From contig JANLVJ010000055.1 in the NCBI GenBank assembly GCA_031363945.1, positions 62,001 to 126,000 of the forward strand: DNA of 64,000 nt. The letters run 5' to 3'. This document shows, one piece after another, positions 18,477-27,430 of this stretch. Positions within the stretch are counted from its first letter, which is position 1. The number at the start of each line of letters is the position of its first letter. Source of the DNA: JANLVJ01 sp031363945 (GTDB taxonomy: Bacteria; Bacteroidota; Bacteroidia; Sphingobacteriales; Sphingobacteriaceae). The notes below the pieces were generated by a model. It was not told where the DNA came from. It saw only the letters and a list, made by a program, of their open reading frames with translations, and made no database searches. The position numbers and the translations under genes were made by a program.

Positions 18477-19529
18477 ATGAAGTCATTATATGCTTTAAAC
18501 GAACCATTATCATCTGAAAGGGTACAATTATTAGAGTTGGCAATTTCTTCTTCCTGGGATAATGGAGCAGCTTCATTTGCGGCACACCTGACAAAAACCA
18601 ATCTTTTTCCGCTCAAACCTATTAAGCTTGAAGTTTTTCAACTCAATCTTGGAAAGATGTGTAATCAGGTTTGTAAACACTGTCATGTTGATGCCGGCCC
18701 TGACCGAAAAGAAATTATGACCCGGGAGGTAATTGATTTATGCTTACTGGCGATTGATCAAAGCCAGGTACATACCGCCGATTTAACAGGTGGGGCGCCT
18801 GAAATGAATCCTGAATTCAGGTATCTGGTTGAGCAATTAAGTCAGCGAAAGATTAAAGTGATCGTCAGGTGTAATCTGACTATTATTATGGCGAATAAAA
18901 AATACCATGATCTGCCTGCTTTTTTCAGAAAAAACAAAGTTGAGGTAGTATCTTCCTTGCCCTTTTACACTTCTGCAAAAACAGATTCACAGCGTGGAGA
19001 TGGGGTTTTTAAGAGCTCCATTGAGGCTTTGAAGTTGTTAAATAAAGAGGGTTATGGAATCGAGGGTTCTGGCTTGATTCTCAACCTTGTTTATAATCCG
19101 GCAGGAGCATTTCTTCCACCTGAGCAACATGCGCTGGAGAAAGAATTTAAGCAGCGTTTGTCAACGAGTTATCAAATCAGTTTTAACAATCTGTTTACCA
19201 TTACCAACCTGCCGGTTAGTCGCTTTTTAGATTACCTTATAAAGACTCAAAATTTTGAAAGTTATATGCATAAACTAATCGATGCATATAATCCAATTGC
19301 GGCAACAGGGGTTATGTGCCGTAACATGATTTCTATTGGTTATGATGGTAAACTATATGATTGTGACTTCAATCAAATGCTTGCATTAGAAGTTGAAATT
19401 GATCAATCTCACAGACATATCGGCCAGTTTAGTGAGCTATTGCTGGCAGATCGAAATATTGTAATAAATCAGCACTGTTTTGGCTGTACAGCCGGTGCAG
19501 GTTCTAGTTGTGGGGGAACAACAGTTTGA
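18477..19529 (+). CDS. arsS: Arsenosugar biosynthesis radical SAM protein ArsS
   Basis: This 350-residue radical SAM enzyme has the cluster motif C62-x3-C66-x2-C69 (KMCNQVCKHCHVDAG) and the C-terminal Cys-rich tail of the ArsS family, HCFGCTAGAGSSCGG (residues 333-347). In characterised systems ArsS transfers a 5'-deoxyadenosyl group to dimethylarsenite, giving the precursor of arsenosugars. Some homologues carry selenocysteine in this family; here the tail positions are ordinary Cys codons (C334, C337, C345). The DLTGGAPEMNP segment (about residues 101-111) matches SAM-binding family features. It sits between the CMD peroxidase-like gene and two glycosyltransferases, with its TGA overlapping the likely start of the next gene. 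Confidence 0.93.
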   Translation: MKSLYALNEPLSSERVQLLELAISSSWDNGAASFAAHLTKTNLFPLKPIKLEVFQLNLGKMCNQVCKHCHVDAGPDRKEIMTREVIDLCLLAIDQSQVHTADLTGGAPEMNPEFRYLVEQLSQRKIKVIVRCNLTIIMANKKYHDLPAFFRKNKVEVVSSLPFYTSAKTDSQRGDGVFKSSIEALKLLNKEGYGIEGSGLILNLVYNPAGAFLPPEQHALEKEFKQRLSTSYQISFNNLFTITNLPVSRFLDYLIKTQNFESYMHKLIDAYNPIAATGVMCRNMISIGYDGKLYDCDFNQMLALEVEIDQSHRHIGQFSELLLADRNIVINQHCFGCTAGAGSSCGGTTV

Positions 19530-20143
19530 CAAATAAAGCAATCCTGGTTTTTCAAAAAAACTTGATTGCTGGTAGAACCAAAACCAGGCTAGCCGCAACG
19601 ATTGGAAATGAAAAGGCATTATTAGTCTATAAACAGCTCATATTAATAACGACAAATGTATTGATAAACCTGCCTTTTGACAAGCTTATTTACTATTCTG
19701 AATTTATTCCACTAGATATTGAGGATAAAGAAATTGAAACTACTGCAAAAACCCTTGTTTTGGTTCAGTATGGAAATGACCTTGGAGCGCGCATGTTAAA
19801 TTCTTTCAGTGACCAGTTCAAAATGGGATATTCAAGACTCATCATTATTGGTACTGACTGTCCTGATTTAAACTCAGAACTTTTATTAAATGCATTTAAT
19901 GCACTGGAAAGCCATGATATAGTCATTGGACCAGCAGCTGATGGAGGGTATTACCTCTTAGGAATGTCAAAATTATATCCCGAGTTATTTGAAGGTGTAG
20001 AATGGAGTACTTCAGAAGTCTACGGGCAGACAGTTGATATCATTTCTAAATTAGGATTATCATTTTCCTTGATGCCTGTCTTACGTGATCTTGATAATGA
20101 AGACGATCTCAAGTATTTCAACCATTTAAAACTTTTATCCTAG
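19526..20143 (+). CDS. Arsenosugar-associated glycosyltransferase, CofC-like (TIGR04282 type)
   Basis: The protein of about 205 residues shows the nucleotidyl/glycosyltransferase A fold: VFQKNLIAGRTKTRLAATIG near the N-terminus, IGTDCPDLN in the middle (metal-binding region) and GPAADGGYYLLGM downstream. It resembles CofC/LpxD-unrelated guanylyltransferase-like proteins that form the arsenosugar-associated family TIGR04282. The start is uncertain: TTG at 19526 overlaps the arsS stop codon (TTGA) and gives MTNKAIL, the family-like N-terminus; an earlier TTG lies at 19508. No ATG is available, so translational coupling to arsS is likely. The presumed role is sugar activation or transfer in the organoarsenical pathway. 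Confidence 0.85.
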   Translation: MTNKAILVFQKNLIAGRTKTRLAATIGNEKALLVYKQLILITTNVLINLPFDKLIYYSEFIPLDIEDKEIETTAKTLVLVQYGNDLGARMLNSFSDQFKMGYSRLIIIGTDCPDLNSELLLNAFNALESHDIVIGPAADGGYYLLGMSKLYPELFEGVEWSTSEVYGQTVDIISKLGLSFSLMPVLRDLDNEDDLKYFNHLKLLS

Positions 20144-20173
20144 CTTTTATACCCTGCTCCAGATAAATTAAAA

Positions 20174-20887
20174 ATGAGATTTATAGAAAACCTTTCTGTT
20201 ACCGTTATCATTCCTGTGTTAAATGAAGAGGCTACAATTGAAGGCTTACTAACCTTTCTATGTGAAAGGCATGACAGGCGGCTTAATAAAATCATTATTG
20301 TAGATGGGGGTAGTACCGATCAGACAATTGAAATATCTAAAAGATTCGACGTTTTGGTCCTGCAATCTGAGAAAAAAAACAGAGCATCACAGATGAATCT
20401 GGGCGCTCGTCATATAGCGTCTGGCTTTTTGTATTTTCTGCACGCAGATTCTATACCACCGGTTTCCTATTTAGATGATCTTGAAAAAAGTGTTAAAAAT
20501 GGATCTCTAGCAGGTTCATTCAGGTTACAATTTATCGGAGGGCCCTGGCTATTACGCTTAAATGCCTTTTTCACTCGTTTTCAAGGCATGGCTTTCAGGG
20601 GAGGAGACCAGTCACTTTTCATTGAGGTGATGCTTTTTCAACGTCTTAAAGGTTATGATGAACATTTTAACATCATGGAAGAATACGATCTGATCAGAAG
20701 AATTTTAAGAGTTACCTCTTTTAGCATTATTCCCAAGCCCGTAAAGGTTAGTACCCGCAAGTATGCTGACAATAACTATTTAAAAGTAAGTCTGGCCAAC
20801 TACAGGGCGATTCGTATGTTTTCGAAAGGTGAAAATCCTGTTAAAATTGCTATTTTTTATAAGAATTACCTTAGCAAAATCAGATAA
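20174..20887 (+). CDS. Arsenosugar-associated family 2 glycosyltransferase (TIGR04283 type)
   Basis: The 237-residue protein is a GT2-type enzyme: VTVIIPVLNEEATIEGLL (about residues 9-26), the nucleotide-sugar region IIVDGGSTDQT, and HADSIPP as the DxD-equivalent metal site (about residues 94-100). RGGDQSLFI and the downstream EEYDLIRRI complete the family pattern. A glycosyltransferase of this kind accompanies the CofC-like one and ArsS in arsenosugar clusters. It should act in the cytoplasm, using an activated sugar; the acceptor is unknown. It closes the block: 309 gene-free bases follow. Confidence 0.88.
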   Translation: MRFIENLSVTVIIPVLNEEATIEGLLTFLCERHDRRLNKIIIVDGGSTDQTIEISKRFDVLVLQSEKKNRASQMNLGARHIASGFLYFLHADSIPPVSYLDDLEKSVKNGSLAGSFRLQFIGGPWLLRLNAFFTRFQGMAFRGGDQSLFIEVMLFQRLKGYDEHFNIMEEYDLIRRILRVTSFSIIPKPVKVSTRKYADNNYLKVSLANYRAIRMFSKGENPVKIAIFYKNYLSKIR

Positions 20888-21196
20888 GAATTCGTTATCG
20901 CAGCTTATTTATAATCAGTTTTAAGTGGTAAAACATACTCTCTAAGACATTTCAAACTATTTTTCAGTCAATTCATTTTCAATTATATAGCTACATGTAA
21001 TCCCAGCCTATAAACAGATATTCATTTTTTTACTCAAGCGATACTGGCACTATTATAGTAAAGATTAAAAAAAGAATTTACAGCTAGTTTTTAGAAAATC
21101 GATTTTGGTCTTATACAATAGCATGTAGAATATATAATTATAATCTGCCTTTAAAGATTATACTTATTTGAAAAATTTTGTTTTAAAATTTGTATT
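20888..21196. other. Intergenic stretch, nothing recognised
   Basis: An AT-rich gap between the arsenosugar-type block and the MDR reductase. No reading frame, strong hairpin or repeat was found; it presumably holds the promoter of the reductase. Confidence 0.6.
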
Positions 21197-22192
21197 ATGA
21201 ATAAGGTAATTCTATTAGATAAAAGACCTCTTGGAAAACCACTTTTAAGCGATTTTAAGTTCGACGCCGAGGAAGTTCCAGTTCCCGGTGAAGGGCAGCT
21301 ACTATTAAAAACATTATATGTTTCAGTAGATCCTTATTTGCGAGGAAGAATGAATGATAACAGGTCATATATACCTCCATTCCAATTAACAAAACCAATA
21401 CAATCAGGCATTATAGCCGAAGTTGTCAGTTCAAATCAAACTGATTTTAAATCTGGTGATTTCGTTTCTGGAATTTTAGAATGGAAAGAATATCAGCTTT
21501 CTGAAGGGAAAGGCATAACAAGAGTTGATGACATCGCCGGCAATCTAAGTAAATACCTGGGTATTTTAGGAATGACAGGTCTAACCGCATATTGTGGTTT
21601 GACAGAAATAGGAGTTCCAAAAGCTGGAGAAACTATTGTTGTATCAGGAGCAGCAGGTGCTGTTGGAAGTGTAGTAGGGCAGATTGGTAAAATTCTGGGT
21701 TGCAGAGTAGTTGGAATAACAGGAACTGATGAAAAAGTTCAGCTCTTGAAAACAAAGTTTAAATTTGATCAGGCTGTTAATTATAAAACGGAAGAAAATT
21801 TAAAAGACGCAATTGGAAATGCATGCCCTCTAGGGGTTGATGTGTATTTTGATAATGTAGGAGGGGATATATCTTATGCTGTTTTAGAAAACCTAAATAA
21901 ATATGCGCGCATACCACTTTGCGGTACAATATCTCTTTACAATGAAGTAAAGCCACCATCTGGACTTAGCATACAACCACTACTTCTTGTTAAAAGTTCT
22001 CTAATGCGTGGTTTTATTATTTCTGATTTTTCAGATAAATTTCCTCAGGCAATCAGGCAGTTAATGAACTGGTTAAATGAAGGCAAACTAACTTTTTCTG
22101 AAACTATTGTAGATGGATTTGATAATATTCCCCAGACATTTCTTGATCTGTTTGAAGGAAAGAATGAAGGTAAAATGATTGTAAAAATTTAA
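21197..22192 (+). CDS. NADP-dependent oxidoreductase, zinc-independent MDR (CurA/YncB-like)
   Basis: This 331-residue protein belongs to the leukotriene B4 12-hydroxydehydrogenase/CurA branch of medium-chain reductases. The N-terminal SVDPYLRGRMND (about residues 47-58) is diagnostic, and the cofactor site reads VSGAAGAVGSVVGQIGKILG (about 149-168). No zinc-binding cysteines are present, as expected. Family members reduce the double bond of alpha,beta-unsaturated ketones with NADPH in the cytoplasm. It is monocistronic and lies immediately upstream of a decayed oxidoreductase gene, with which it shares only orientation. Confidence 0.92.
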   Translation: MNKVILLDKRPLGKPLLSDFKFDAEEVPVPGEGQLLLKTLYVSVDPYLRGRMNDNRSYIPPFQLTKPIQSGIIAEVVSSNQTDFKSGDFVSGILEWKEYQLSEGKGITRVDDIAGNLSKYLGILGMTGLTAYCGLTEIGVPKAGETIVVSGAAGAVGSVVGQIGKILGCRVVGITGTDEKVQLLKTKFKFDQAVNYKTEENLKDAIGNACPLGVDVYFDNVGGDISYAVLENLNKYARIPLCGTISLYNEVKPPSGLSIQPLLLVKSSLMRGFIISDFSDKFPQAIRQLMNWLNEGKLTFSETIVDGFDNIPQTFLDLFEGKNEGKMIVKI

Positions 22193-22276
22193 TAAGATAA
22201 AATTTTATTTACGGTAAATCATATTATTATAGAGAATGAAGGAAATTAATGATTCTCTCAGTTAAATCAATTGGTC

Positions 22277-23428
22277 ATGTTCACCAATTTTAGTAAAGAA
22301 GAACAGAAAATAGTCTCCCCTGAAGATAGAAGACGGTTTATTGGTTTTAACCCGTATGCGGCAGGCTTCATCATAATCTTATTATTGTTAACGGTTGGCC
22401 TTGCCTGGTTGCAATTTATAGTGTTTGGTTTACCAGCTGACACATCTATAAAGCTTCCTGTTTTGTCTCTTTCAGATCACAGAGAATTTCCGAAACGGGT
22501 AAGTATCAGTCACTGGGTTAATTTCTTTTTTTTAATGCTGATCATAAGAAGCGGACTTTCTATTTTATCTGATCACCCCCGCCTTTATTGGAACAGGGGT
22601 TATTAAATAAACTCGGAATAAGTAAGATTTACACCTATAAGTGTTCCATCTGACCGAATTTATACCATAAAAGTAGATAGTCGCTATATAAATCCCATAC
22701 TTGGGCTTCCTGGGTATCGGCATTCTGTAGGGATCTCCCCGGTCGTGGCATTTTATAACTGTTCCTTTTTTTCTGCTTAATAGTTTAATTTTTGCTGCGT
22801 TTTCACATGCCTATTGAAGCTAACGCTTATTATCATATTAATACATTATTATAAACCAAAAGATATTTCACCCTATTTTTGGGCTTATGGAAAAATACCA
22901 GAATCAGAAGAGTGGAAAAAGTTAGCTGTTAATAAATTTAAAGATTTTAAACTATCGATCGGTGGTATGGTAAAAAACCCAGTATTGCTATCACTTTAAG
23001 AACTTAGAGTAATACGTTTGGAACAGAATATTACCATGCACCATTGTATACAGGGATGGTAGGGCATTGAAGAATGGGGATGCTTACCGCTTAAAGCACT
23101 GATAGAACTTGCCAAACCTGAATCAGCTGTTAAAACTGTAGTGTTTTATTCTTTTGGTAATGGGTTAGATGGAGGAACTTATTATGATACCCATAGTTTG
23201 AATAACTGCCTGAAACCAGCATCTATTATAGCCTTGGAAATGAATTATCATCCATTACCTGAAGAATATGGCGCCCCGCTGAGATTACGGATAGAAAATC
23301 AATTGGGATACAAAATGGTTAAACAGATTAATAAAATTTAATTCGTTTAATCCCCAGCCCATATTGGAAAAGGTTACGGTGGTGAAAATGAAGATGATGG
23401 ATATTTTGACTTGCTGGCAGATAGTTAA
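22277..23428 (+). pseudogene. Decayed cytochrome b561 / molybdopterin oxidoreductase fusion
   Basis: Fragments of one gene lie in order. First an N-terminal membrane part runs from ATG 22277 (HWVNFFFLMLIIRSGLSIL ... HPRLYWNRGY). The same frame continues past stops at 22604 and 22619 with VPSDRIYTIKVDSRY and ILGLPGYRHS. A frameshift at the C-run near 22740 moves it to RSWHFITVPFFLLNSLIF, ended by TGA at 22815. After a large deletion a molybdopterin (sulfite-oxidase-like) part follows: YFWAYGKIPESEEWKKLA, then HHCIQGW, TAG at 23060, GIEEWG, ALEMNYHPLPEEYGAPLRLR and GYGGENEDDGYF. Further stops are at 22997, 23339 and 23348. An intact fusion would be several hundred residues longer. At least six independent lesions rule out sequencing error as the sole cause. 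Confidence 0.9.
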
Positions 23429-23453
23429 AGAATTTCCCTAGATAAACTCAAAT

Positions 23454-24248
23454 TTAATCTTCAAAACTCCCCAGGGTAAGTTGCCAATTATATTCAAGGT
23501 ATTTTATATCAGGCTGCATAGCGGCAGGAATAACTTTATACTTTTTTAACAAAACGATGACTCCAGTTTTACCTCCAAAATCGCCACTAAACCACGATAA
23601 TGTCTTTGGAACAATAACAGTATTACCTTCTACTTTACATTCATTTAAAAGATAGGATGACGCTGCAAGGTTAAGTTGGACATCAATTTTATCTGCCGAG
23701 TAATAAGCAATAGGAGGGCAGCTTTTAGCACCGCAGTTGAGAGCAAAATGAACACGGTTGTCAAGGGTATCTACCCTGAACTTCTTTTCAAAATCACCAA
23801 CGAAGATTTTGCCCAGATAACCCATTGAAATCTTAATTTTAGAATGCCGCAGGATGCCATTTTCAATATCATCAAAACTTAAACTATGACCTGCAATAGT
23901 GATGAGGTCTTTAGCAAAAAAAGAGTTACGGTCTTTATATTGCTCGGGCGCAACTTTTAGTTTAAGTTGTATAAATGCATTGTAAATATTCAGCCAGAAA
24001 GCTTTTCGCTTATCATCTGTATTCAATTGCTGTAGTAACACTGGTTCATCAGCTGTTTGAAGGGCATCAAGCATTTCATGATAAGGCTCATTCGTTCTTA
24101 CATTATAAAGTAGATTTTCGGCAAGATTTACATAATTGAATTTTGCTGCTGAATCGCTGGTTTTATGCATGGTATTAGAATGGCAATTGGAAAAGCAAAA
24201 TAAGCTCATCAATAAAAGGGCACATTTAAGAAAATAGTTTTTTATCAT
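23454..24248 (-). CDS. DUF547 domain lipoprotein
   Basis: The 264-residue protein begins with a signal peptide ending in a lipobox (LFCFSNC, Cys at about residue 22), so it is probably membrane-anchored on the periplasmic side or outer membrane. The DUF547 pattern is clear: AFWLNIYNAFIQLKL (about residues 83-97), DDIENGILR, and RVHFALNCGAKSCPPI (about 144-159). The function of DUF547 is not established; some members resemble cysteine peptidase-like folds. It is 48 bases downstream of the GH127-like gene on the same strand, so the two may form a transcription unit for an envelope process. Confidence 0.88.
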   Translation of the reverse strand: MIKNYFLKCALLLMSLFCFSNCHSNTMHKTSDSAAKFNYVNLAENLLYNVRTNEPYHEMLDALQTADEPVLLQQLNTDDKRKAFWLNIYNAFIQLKLKVAPEQYKDRNSFFAKDLITIAGHSLSFDDIENGILRHSKIKISMGYLGKIFVGDFEKKFRVDTLDNRVHFALNCGAKSCPPIAYYSADKIDVQLNLAASSYLLNECKVEGNTVIVPKTLSWFSGDFGGKTGVIVLLKKYKVIPAAMQPDIKYLEYNWQLTLGSFED

Positions 24249-24296
24249 TTTATGTTATTCAAAATAAGATACAACAAATAGTGTTTGGTTTTAACA

Positions 24297-26198
24297 TTAC
24301 CAGCTACGCCTGATCTGATGTTTGATTTTAATGGTTTTATCCGCTGCATTCTGCTGGGTTTCCTCTTTTTGGTAAGCATCGGTTTCCTGAGAATTTGTCA
24401 CATAGTTTGGTAGCATTTCGAACTGGATATCGATCTGGTCACCTTGTTTCCAGAAACGCTGGATATTTAGAAAATGATTTGGTTGTACGGTATAAACCTT
24501 ACCTGCAATTGTTGCCCTGTAATAAATTGAGCGTGCCGGTCTTCTCAATGACAGGGTGAAACTTGCATTTTTAGCTGGATTAATAATTAAAGAAACTTTT
24601 CCATCCTGAGGATAATTACTACTTTGGCTTACACTTAAAGAAGTATTTTTTCCATCATAAGTAAGTATTTCTTCTTTAAAATTTCCCGTTTCATAATTTA
24701 TAATGACTGGATGATTATCCATAACACCAATAGGATAATAAGGTAGTATTGCCGAAGATTTACTTAGGTAAACAGCCTTATCAACCTGATTGAAATATGA
24801 TACTTCACCTGTTGAGAGGGCAAACTGTGCATTAAACTGGGTCCATAAATTCAGGGCATCAAGATTTTCTTCGCGAATAGTACTGATTGATAACAGTGCA
24901 GGATCGTTTACAATTCCTTCCCAGGCAGCTGTGCAGGGGTTCAGGTATGCATTACTACCTGTAATTCTATAGAGCTTCAAAATTGCCGTAAGATTTGCCA
25001 GAACGTCTTCCATACGGGTATCGGTCAGATCGAATTTTCCTTCTGTTGTCAATGAACTTATAAGTTTTGGCTCACCGGGCATTTCCATTTCTATCAGCAG
25101 ATTTTGACAAAAACTCAGGTATTTTGGCTCTCCGGTCTGTACATATAAATCAACCATTGGGTCGATGATACTACTTGAAGTAAGTTTACCGATACTAAAT
25201 AAAGCTGTTAACCCAGTTTTAGAATTGAAAGTCTTATTCACCAGATTACCGGCAGCAATGCATGAATTTAAAGCAGGAACATATCCAGTAGTCTGATAAT
25301 ACATTAACAGTCCCTGAATATTGTTTCTCAGGGTAATTATATCTTCCTGCACCCAGACTGAAGGTGAACTGCGAATTCCCATAAATCCATCTGTTTCCTG
25401 GGTATGTGAAAACGCATAAGCAATTGAATCAATTTGTTTTTTTAACTGTGCATCCTGAGTAAATTTCCATACCAGACTCGCATCGGCCAGGTATTTACCC
25501 AGAGAAATGGTAAACGTGCCATTTTTCTCAATACCAGCTGCTTCTTCAGTGAGTAAGGCTTTACCATTGACGGTATTGAACCTTGCATGCAGATACACTT
25601 TTAAATGATCTTTTATAAAGCCTTGAAGATGCTGGTTTTGAGGTGAAACGTTTTTATACAGATCAGGAATTACAAAATTTATTTTAGGAGCCAGTGCATC
25701 CTGAACCGGGATTTCTATTTGATTAATTGTTGAATAATAGGTCTCGTGAACCTGCTTTATATGCAACAGTTTATTTTGGAAAAGGCATATTACCCGGTAT
25801 ATACCCTTTGGCAAGATTAACGTAAATACCTCGGCATTCAGTTTTTTCTTACTTATTGAAGGAATTAATACCGGGCGGGTTACAGATTGAATAACGCCGT
25901 TTAATGAGTCAAGAACCTTCCATGTAAGGCTTCCGCTAATATTTTTTTGCGACTGACTTGTAAATTGCACCCTGGTTTCAAGTTGATCGCTGCTGGTAGC
26001 ATTTAAAATTTTAAAACTTATTGGTTCAGGATCAATCGGTTCAGATCTGATGCTGCTGTGCTTGTAATTCCTGATAGCTTTATTAGAATTAAAATAGGTT
26101 CTTGAGTACGATTGATCAGACGTAATCAGGAAAACGACAAAAAAAGTAAAAAAGACCAGGACACACCGGTATTGAAGATAAAGATTATCTATTTTCAT
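24297..26198 (-). CDS. GH127-like (DUF1680) exported protein, divergent active site
   Basis: The 633-residue protein has an N-terminal hydrophobic export segment (about residues 12-26). An alpha-helical barrel part includes HARFNTVNGKALLTEEAAG, GKYLADASLVWKFTQDA and LLMYYQTTGYVPAL. A C-terminal beta part has FTLSLRRPARSIYYRA and ILNIQRFWKQGDQIDIQF-like spacing (LNIQRFWKQGDQIDIQFEM). These are typical of glycoside hydrolase family 127, beta-L-arabinofuranosidases. The Glu/Cys-Cys zinc region that normally precedes the late helix LSTGEVSYFNQVDKAVYLS is replaced by LDALNLWTQFNAQ with no cysteine. It may therefore bind rather than cleave sugar, or use another mechanism. A basic tail (KIKHQIRRSW) ends the protein. 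Confidence 0.72.
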   Translation of the reverse strand: MKIDNLYLQYRCVLVFFTFFVVFLITSDQSYSRTYFNSNKAIRNYKHSSIRSEPIDPEPISFKILNATSSDQLETRVQFTSQSQKNISGSLTWKVLDSLNGVIQSVTRPVLIPSISKKKLNAEVFTLILPKGIYRVICLFQNKLLHIKQVHETYYSTINQIEIPVQDALAPKINFVIPDLYKNVSPQNQHLQGFIKDHLKVYLHARFNTVNGKALLTEEAAGIEKNGTFTISLGKYLADASLVWKFTQDAQLKKQIDSIAYAFSHTQETDGFMGIRSSPSVWVQEDIITLRNNIQGLLMYYQTTGYVPALNSCIAAGNLVNKTFNSKTGLTALFSIGKLTSSSIIDPMVDLYVQTGEPKYLSFCQNLLIEMEMPGEPKLISSLTTEGKFDLTDTRMEDVLANLTAILKLYRITGSNAYLNPCTAAWEGIVNDPALLSISTIREENLDALNLWTQFNAQFALSTGEVSYFNQVDKAVYLSKSSAILPYYPIGVMDNHPVIINYETGNFKEEILTYDGKNTSLSVSQSSNYPQDGKVSLIINPAKNASFTLSLRRPARSIYYRATIAGKVYTVQPNHFLNIQRFWKQGDQIDIQFEMLPNYVTNSQETDAYQKEETQQNAADKTIKIKHQIRRSW

Positions 26199-26541
26199 AA
26201 TTAGATTACAGAAACGGAATGATGCCAGTACTGAATTTATTATACAGGCTTGATCTTTTGTTTACGGTAACCATCGGTATCTGGTTGTTAAAAATTCTTT
26301 TAAAATGCCCTTTTAACAGTTCTAAGGCAGTAATATTTTCTTTACGTAACTAATAAAGCGGCAGGAACAGGTTAACCATAGCTGCCGTTTATTGGTTTTG
26401 AGAATTTGTTCAATAAAAAAAGCCAAAAAGTGAGCGTCATCATTCTTTTTGATGGTCAATTCATTCAATTTTACAAAATCAACCAGGAGTATTTATCAGG
26501 TTGGTTGAGTAAATGAATTCTTAAAATTAAATCCGATTGTT
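26199..26541. other. Divergent intergenic region, nothing recognised
   Basis: The region lies between the divergently transcribed GH127-like and BON genes and must hold promoters for both. No match to the Bacteroidota promoter consensus and no strong dyad was found. Confidence 0.55.
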
Positions 26542-27204
26542 ATGAAAAGGAATGAAGATTTGCAACGCGATGTTCAGGATGCCATCAGATGGGAGCCACT
26601 TTTAAGTGCAGCAGAAATAGGAGTCACAGCCAAAGATGGGGTGATAACTTTAACGGGGATTGTAGATAGTTATGCAAAAAAACTGGAGGCAGAAGATGCT
26701 GCCAAAAAAGTTGCTGGTGTCAGAGCGATTGCTCAGGAAATAGAGATCAGATTTGCAAATTCAAATAAAAAAAATGATGCTGAAGTAGCAACAGAAATTG
26801 TGACAGCGCTGACTTCAAATTTTGAAATTCCAGAAAATCTTGTTCAGGTTAAAGTTGAAAACGGATTTGTAACACTTGAAGGCGAATTGAGCTGGAATTA
26901 CCAAAAAGAAGCCGCAAAAAGAGTAGTAAATCATCTGGTTGGGGTAAAAGGGGTCACCAATAATATCAGAATAAAATCTGAATTTGCTGACCAGATAGAA
27001 AAGGTAGAAATTGAAAAGGCTCTTTTTAGAAATAGAACAGTTGACAGTGAAGATATACATGTCGAAGTTTCTGGCAATAAGGTAACTCTTAATGGTACGG
27101 TAACGTCATTTTATGAAAGGGGAGAAGCAGAAAGAATGGCTTGGAATGCTCCTGGAGTATCTAAAGTAGACAATGAGTTATTAATTGATTATGCGGGTTT
27201 CTAA
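26542..27204 (+). CDS. Triple BON-domain protein (OsmY-like)
   Basis: The 220-residue protein consists of three BON domains in tandem (about residues 4-70, 77-146 and 149-218). Each has the pattern of two helices and a strand pair with a central Gly: VTAKDGVITLTGIV, VKVENGFVTLEGEL and VEVSGNKVTLNGTV. BON domains bind phospholipid or membranes and occur in osmotic-stress proteins such as OsmY. No signal peptide is visible, unlike E. coli OsmY, so it may be cytoplasmic or use an unrecognised export route. The gene stands alone and ends before a strong hairpin; a stress role is inferred from the family only. Confidence 0.9.
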   Translation: MKRNEDLQRDVQDAIRWEPLLSAAEIGVTAKDGVITLTGIVDSYAKKLEAEDAAKKVAGVRAIAQEIEIRFANSNKKNDAEVATEIVTALTSNFEIPENLVQVKVENGFVTLEGELSWNYQKEAAKRVVNHLVGVKGVTNNIRIKSEFADQIEKVEIEKALFRNRTVDSEDIHVEVSGNKVTLNGTVTSFYERGEAERMAWNAPGVSKVDNELLIDYAGF

Positions 27205-27248
27205 TACCTCTTAAGCAATTAACGCCGAAAGGATATTTTTAATCTATG

Positions 27249-27312
27249 AAAAAATGCTTCTCTAGTATAACGCCCAAAAAGGGTTATGCTATTGAGGCAT
27301 TTTTATTTTTTG
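27249..27312. terminator. Long hairpin, probably a bidirectional terminator
   Basis: AAAAATGC ... TATAACGCCC pairs with GGGTTATGCTATTGAGGCATTTTT around AAAAA, with a few bulges. T-rich flanks on both strands (TTTTTATTTTTT forward, GCATTTTTTC reverse) suit termination of both the BON gene and the convergent S9 peptidase. Confidence 0.7.
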
Positions 27313-27430
27313 TGCCTGCGGTATAAGTCTACACTTAGTTTTTGATATTTAAAACGTGAAGTATTGACCAGAATGCTACAAAAACTATGTTGTTTAAACC
27401 TTAGTGTTTTGCCCTGAAAATGATTCTGTT

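Noticed and set aside
22814..23341. Two short reading frames as independent small genes
   Set aside because: They share one frame, are separated only by stop codons, and both match consecutive parts of a molybdopterin oxidoreductase; they belong to the pseudogene.
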